In this document: positions 59,722 to 64,000 of the stretch, piece after piece
How the letters are laid out: each line of letters starts with the position of its first letter
Numbering within the stretch: the first letter of the stretch is position 1
NCBI GenBank assembly: GCA_964023275.1
Contig: OZ029915.1
Location: 20,736,775-20,800,774, forward strand
Reading direction: 5' to 3'
Source of the DNA: Norana najaformis
Lineage: Eukaryota > Annelida > Clitellata > Crassiclitellata > Hormogastridae
DNA: 64,000 bases
Made by a program: the position numbers and the translations under genes
The notes under the pieces: generated by a model
The model's input: only the letters and a program-made list of their open reading frames with translations
The model's database searches: none
Told to the model about the DNA's origin: nothing

Positions 59722-59739
59722 CCGAATATTGAATAACTG

Positions 59740-60440
59740 TCTCATTCATCTACACCTTCATAATTCTCGATTCTGGCTCTGGTCCTGCAGTCTCTGCCTT
59801 TCACTCATTGCATTTCCTGTTCACTCTTAAACCCCTCTATTTATAGCCTTCTCACACCTTTAACCACAGCGTCATTCCTTCTAGAACCTTCTCATTAAAG
59901 CGCATTCACGCTGTTCACAAATATGCATTACATGGAGGTACACATTTGTGACAAACGCTTATTGTGTTCAATTCGGCCAGATGACATTTTTTCCACATGA
60001 CCAAGTCAACAGTCTTTGGTGAACAACTTTATCCAGTAGAGTTGTCTGCACGTCCAAGAACTGTTGTAATTCACAATTTCTAATTTTTTGTAGTCTTGAG
60101 ATTTCTCCAATTTTCTCATCTTGCTTTCTCATTGTCCACCATTCTGATTCATATACAAAGTAGGTTTTATCATCATCTCATATATATTCTTGGTTTTATT
60201 TTCTTTGCTGCTTTCCTGCTTGTTTCCATCTACATCTGGTGCTTCATCCTTCTTGATTTGTTGATGGCATCTCTTACTTCTTCCTGTAGAGAGTTGGCCA
60301 CCTGTTCTTCTATATTGTTTATGATCATTTCAGGGAGGACTTTCTGGTCGTTATGTACATCAGCATTCATTTGTTGTTAGAAATCTTCCTTCCATCATTC
60401 TTGCATGCGTGCATTGCCTTTTAATACTCACCGTTTGCAT
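59740..60440 (-). mobile_element. RTE-like non-LTR retrotransposon fragment
   Basis: On the minus strand 60430-60230 reads, with frameshifts, a segment preceding RT motif 1 (EQVANSLQEEVRDAINKSRRMK, 'APDVDG'). It is nearly identical over about 155 bases to 46162-46320. The remainder towards 59740 is too decayed to read. The hAT-like element at 59132-59721 ends just beside it. Confidence 0.6.
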
Positions 60441-61559
60441 CTATAATTAATATAACTTTGAGTTCTAATTATTCACTAAGTAGCTTTCTTATACTGTAGA
60501 CTTCCTCTCTTGTGTTTGTCTTGAAAACTCCTTCTGCATCTCTGAATTGTTGTTCCATCCAGTTTTATTGTTTCTTCATAGTTTTCTTCTGATTTCTCTG
60601 GTGAGCCAGTTGAAAGTTTTGCAGTCTGCAGTGTCAGTTTGCAATGTTCCCTCTATCTTTTTTTCTTGTGTGTGTGCTGGACTGCCTTGTGGGCAGTAAC
60701 AGTTGGGACCTGTGTTGTGGTTAGCGCAAGATTGCGCATCTATTAGGCCTAACCTAAAAGGCTATAAAATTGCGTCGTATGAAAGAAAAAGACTAAGTAT
60801 ACGGTAAACTTATATTAGATTTTTTCTCGTCTGTGACCACAATTCAACAGTCTTGATTCTTATCTGACAGTCCAGTTGGTCAACCTGAAGTTGATCCCAC
60901 ATTCTTGTTTTTGTTGTATTTACAAGACTGAAGCTACACTTATGCTCCACACTAAATGTCTGGAAGGTGGCACTTACATCTATGAGATGTGCTAGCTCAC
61001 TGAGTTCTTCAGTCTGCAGGATGTAGGACACTGTAATCAAATGTTATGATCATACCTGTTGGAATTTTCAAAATTGCAGTATATTTAAATTCGTGATACT
61101 GCTTACGTGACTGCTTCTTATATTCGTCATCAGTTATATCAAGTAGTTTTATCACCCGATTGCTAATCTAGCAGCTTCGCTTTGTCTAGTGTCTTATAGC
61201 TCTCTGCTTCAGCCAATGCACGTAACTCAAACACCTTCCATTAGGCTTACAGAGGGTGTACATGGTACCACCAGTGGCAGCTGATGGCCAGCTGTTGACC
61301 CTATGTATTGTGTGGGCCAAATGAATATGTCGGAAGACACTTCACAACCTAAGCAGGCTCACTTGTCATATGAGTACGTCCATTAAGGAAATCCGCAAAG
61401 AATGGGAGGGAGGAATCATCTAAATGTGGACAAGGGAGAGGGGTTAAGCTGAATGCAGACGTCTGCATACTTGTAATTAGTAACTACGTCTTCATGTAAA
61501 TTTAATACACAGAGTTATTTCAGGACAGCCCATGCCTTAAATGCCGACCTTAACAGCAG

Positions 61560-62720
61560 TCAGTCTGTGCTGTGTTGTATCATTAGTGGATCTTTCCTTG
61601 CTAGCCCAAATCTATGCATTGGTATTGCAGTTTTTAAATTAGAAATCTTACTAGTAAAACTTTCTGAAAAACCTTTTGTCCTCAAAGTCACTAGATTCAT
61701 TGCAAGAATGTTACGAATAGTTTATTTGACACCCTGCATGCTCTTTGATAGGCAATTCTGCCGAATACTGCTGAGTTTTCTTCCAATGATGTTCCATGCG
61801 ATGGTGCGATCTTGCTTGGCCTTCTTTGCTTCATAGAAAGCGATTTATGATTGGCTTGGCAGATCATCTAAAGCGAGTAAAGCAGGTACAGATAAGCACA
61901 ACTTTATGCAGTTCCCTCAGAGCAACAGTAGAAAGTTGCTGTACAAAAGCATCTGCTGTCTGCAGTGGTACTGGGAACAGTTCTGTGTTGATCATCACCT
62001 GCTCAAACTCGAATGTGTTGATCTTCTTGATCGGGGAATATAAAAATGCAACTGGACAGCTAGATGCATCCATTGCCACGGTAGCAATTATGAGACTGCA
62101 GTCAGAGATAAAGCCAGCATCACTGACCCAGGTATTTCCAACCATTGCAGGATTATCCATGATTAATAAATCCAGCAGATTTCCACTGCAACTTGGGGGT
62201 CAAATTACTTAAAGGATGTTAGTAAATTGTCCAAGGTTTCATCAGTACAATTTCCATTGCTGCCCACATTGTTAAAATTGCCACAGACTAGCAGCTGATC
62301 ATTTGTAATGGCAATTGTACAACAGTGGATGAGAGGAGTCAGACAGAGGATGGACAGTAACACGCATGGTGGAACAGTAGATGACTGCAAGACCACCACC
62401 TCGGCCAGGACCATCATCAACAGGCTGTCAGTGAACGGAGAAGCCTTTGGATGCCACTCCTTGCTTGATACAGTTCAGTGCATCAGGTGTAGTCCATGTC
62501 TTGGTCAGAGCAAAAGTATCCAGACGTTCTTCGGCTACGATATCACGAATAATCGCAGCACAGTGCACTGCAGAATGAATATTCATGGCTTCAAACTTCA
62601 GTGATGAAGATCAATACATCGCATTGGTTTCATATCCATGCAATGGTCCAGGGTTGAGTTTGATGTTTCCAGGCATGTTCAGCAGTAGTGCCACAAGAAA
62701 AGCAATTACCGACCATCTCT
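61560..62720 (-). mobile_element. L2-like LINE 5' half: 2A-like motif and endonuclease domain
   Basis: The minus strand from about 62690 reads LVALLLNMPGNIKLNPGP, then a start of the AP-type endonuclease (AAIIRDIVAEERLDTFALTKTW), then DDGPGRGGGLAVIY and, after frameshifts, QLLVCGNFNNVGS. The last is the GDFN block with Asp changed to Asn. Towards 61600 the sequence is similar to the minus strand of 24400-24712, showing it belongs to the same L2-like family as the RT copy at 22.7-24.7 kb. The RT domain itself is absent here. Confidence 0.75.
62644..62667 (-). other. Degenerate 2A-like NPGP motif
   Basis: Minus codons read NIKLNPGP, preceded by a short Leu-rich stretch (LLVALLLN). Relative to D-(V/I)-E-x-NPGP, the Asp and Glu are replaced by Asn and Lys. 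Confidence 0.55.
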
Positions 62721-63060
62721 ATCGAAGATGAAATGGACAGCCAGTATGAACCCAAGTCAAAACGATTGGAAAAATGTCGAGGCATTTTTGGCCAAATGGA
62801 GATCCATTATCTTTTATTCTAGTCTTATTTGTCATTTTAATTCTAAAACCAAATCAATATCAAAAGCATTTCTTTTCTATTACCATCATGTTGATCATCA
62901 AGCTGGCAGTGTCCTTATCACTGATTTTCATTTTCCATTGATATCCCCCATGACAGAGGATTTTTTGCTTCAAAGTAAGTAAGAGTTTTTTAGATGCTCT
63001 TTCGTTAGATAGTAGAAAGCGTGTGAATGCAGATTTGATAACTTTGAATATGTTTTACAG

Positions 63061-63159
63061 GAAGTTTCCATATTTCGTACAAATACTGATCAGAAAATTG
63101 GTCTGACACTTTGTTATGGATCTGCAACAGATGAGATAACAGACATTTATGTTAGCGAG
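63061..63159 (+). CDS. PDZRN3/4-like: PDZRN3/4-like gene, exon encoding start of PDZ2
   Basis: The acceptor is TATGTTTTACAG ending at 63060 and the donor is GTAAGA at 63160; both ends are phase 0 and the exon is exactly 33 codons. The peptide begins EVSIFRTNTDQKIGLTLCY, a PDZ strand A, the carboxylate-binding loop (K-I-G-L-T) and strand B. An extended acidic loop with TDEITDIYVSE follows. The arrangement GLTxCY, an acidic insert, then (I/V)YxSE is characteristic of the second PDZ domain of PDZRN3 and PDZRN4 as I know the family. The domain is only about one third complete; the next expected segment (a helical part following 'DPNS'-type sequence) is not visible before the right edge. This is the strongest evidence for the identity of the whole gene. 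Confidence 0.88.
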
Positions 63160-64000
63160 GTAAGATTGCAAAGCATATTTTTAATGCAGAAAGTTGTGGC
63201 TGACAGGAATTTTCTTTTAAATTAAATGTCTATTTTTTTGTTATAAGACGTGATATATGAAACATTGCATGTACAATAGCATTTTTGTATGTGACAATTT
63301 CTCATCCCTTTGTGGCAAGAATGTTAGAGTTCTATCACTGTCTCTTGTAGTACTGTTGCTGTTCAAGGAACTTTGTAATATAATCCAATGACTTCTATAG
63401 CACCATTATCATAATGCACAAAGCATCTGTTGATAGTCTCATCAAGTGAAATTGTAGCCAAAAATCAGTTGGAAAAGCTCAGTTGAAAACCTATAGGTAA
63501 GGGAAACTAATAATACAGACATTCTTTAACAGGTTCTTTAAATACTAATTGCATTCTCTGAAATGTCGTCAAAGATCTTTTTAATCATATGACGATTGAA
63601 CTGTGAGTACGGTCAATACAGACAATACAGACAATACAGACAAGGTAGTTACTCATATTTAGATGCCTCACAATAGCAGTCCTTTTGTTGACGGATTTTT
63701 CAGCTAAAATTTAAGTGCTACAGTGGTAATCTAACAACTTGACAACATTTTGTAATGGGTTGAAGTCGTGAAATGTTAATTTGACATGGCTCGCTGACAC
63801 TCAAGCAATGGCTTCAACGATCGAAGGTCACAGCATTAGCTGACAACCCTGATTGTGCCACTTAAAAGGCAGTTCTATAATTTTCACTACAGATCTGCTA
63901 GGAAGTTCAGACCTGAACTACGCATAACTAAGAAGTTTGATCTGGGTATGCCAAGCAAAATCAGGGTAAACACAGTCAGTTAGACTGAATTAGATCATAG
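63160..64000 (+). other. Partial intron of PDZRN3/4-like gene, runs off window
   Basis: Starts with donor GTAAGA. No acceptor followed by PDZ-like coding sequence was found before the right edge. It contains a three-unit 9-bp repeat (aatacagac type) at about 63612-63642 and no other recognisable feature. Confidence 0.6.

Larger units (their letters stand above)
51566..63060 (+). other. Intron of PDZRN3/4-like gene (11.5 kb)
   Basis: GT-AG intron linking two phase-0 exon ends. Inside are a near-perfect hairpin (52938-53002), a solo LINE 3' end (53824-53905), a plus LINE with a 2A-like motif (55600-56710), an RTE-like minus fragment (59740-60440), a 590-bp non-autonomous hAT-like element (59132-59721) and a minus LINE endonuclease region (61560-62720). 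I see nothing identifiable in 53910-55590, 56780-58830 and 60440-61380. Confidence 0.7.

Overview
The window looks like nuclear DNA from an invertebrate animal, probably marine. It is AT-rich and full of microsatellites. The only host gene I can support has short exons with consensus GT-AG splice sites and introns of about 9-11 kb. The rest is dominated by decayed LINEs (L2/CR1-like and RTE/jockey-like), tRNA-derived SINEs and DNA transposons. Two retroelement copies carry an N-terminal 2A-like NPGP motif, which is known from non-LTR elements of sea urchins, amphioxus and molluscs. I cannot name the species from sequence alone; a mollusc, another lophotrochozoan or a basal deuterostome would all fit.

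Host gene: three plus-strand exons (41906-42174, 51448-51565, 63061-63159) are phase-compatible. They encode the inter-PDZ linker and the start of the second PDZ domain of a PDZRN3/PDZRN4 (LNX3/4)-type RING-PDZ ubiquitin ligase. The RING, TRAF-type zinc-finger and first PDZ exons are not recognisable here and probably lie upstream. The rest of the second PDZ domain and the C-terminus lie beyond the right edge. Everything from 42175 on is therefore intron apart from these exons, and much of the left part may be intron too.

Layout: 1-5 kb holds RTE-like reverse transcriptase (RT) remnants, a SINE and several microsatellites. 5.4-6.1 kb holds a broken Jerky/Tigger-like transposase tail on the minus strand. 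6-21 kb is mostly unassigned sequence with scattered LINE 3' ends and a minus-strand LINE at 15.0-16.1 kb; at 20.5 kb there is an RT fragment with an in-frame 24-bp expansion next to its YADD box. 22.7-24.7 kb is a long minus-strand L2-like element. 28-33 kb holds LINE ends and SINEs. 34.8-36.9 kb holds two members of the same L2-like family in tail-to-tail inversion, then a 14-copy minisatellite. 37.2-39.8 kb is a complete 2.63-kb DNA transposon with long imperfect inverted repeats, a 4-bp AATA target duplication and a nearly intact transposase-like gene with two stops. 44.2-45.9 kb is an L2/CR1-like element. 47.5-49.5 kb is a complete 2.0-kb hAT-like transposon (8-bp duplication) with a badly decayed transposase. 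55.6-56.8 kb and 61.6-62.7 kb hold LINE 5' regions with 2A-like and endonuclease sequence. 59.1-59.7 kb is a 590-bp non-autonomous hAT-like element.

The two autonomous-type DNA transposons and the small hAT-like element were delimited directly from paired termini plus target-site duplications, so their boundaries are the firmest results here. LINE family assignments rest on recognisable RT and endonuclease motifs and on similarity among copies within the window; their edges are approximate.
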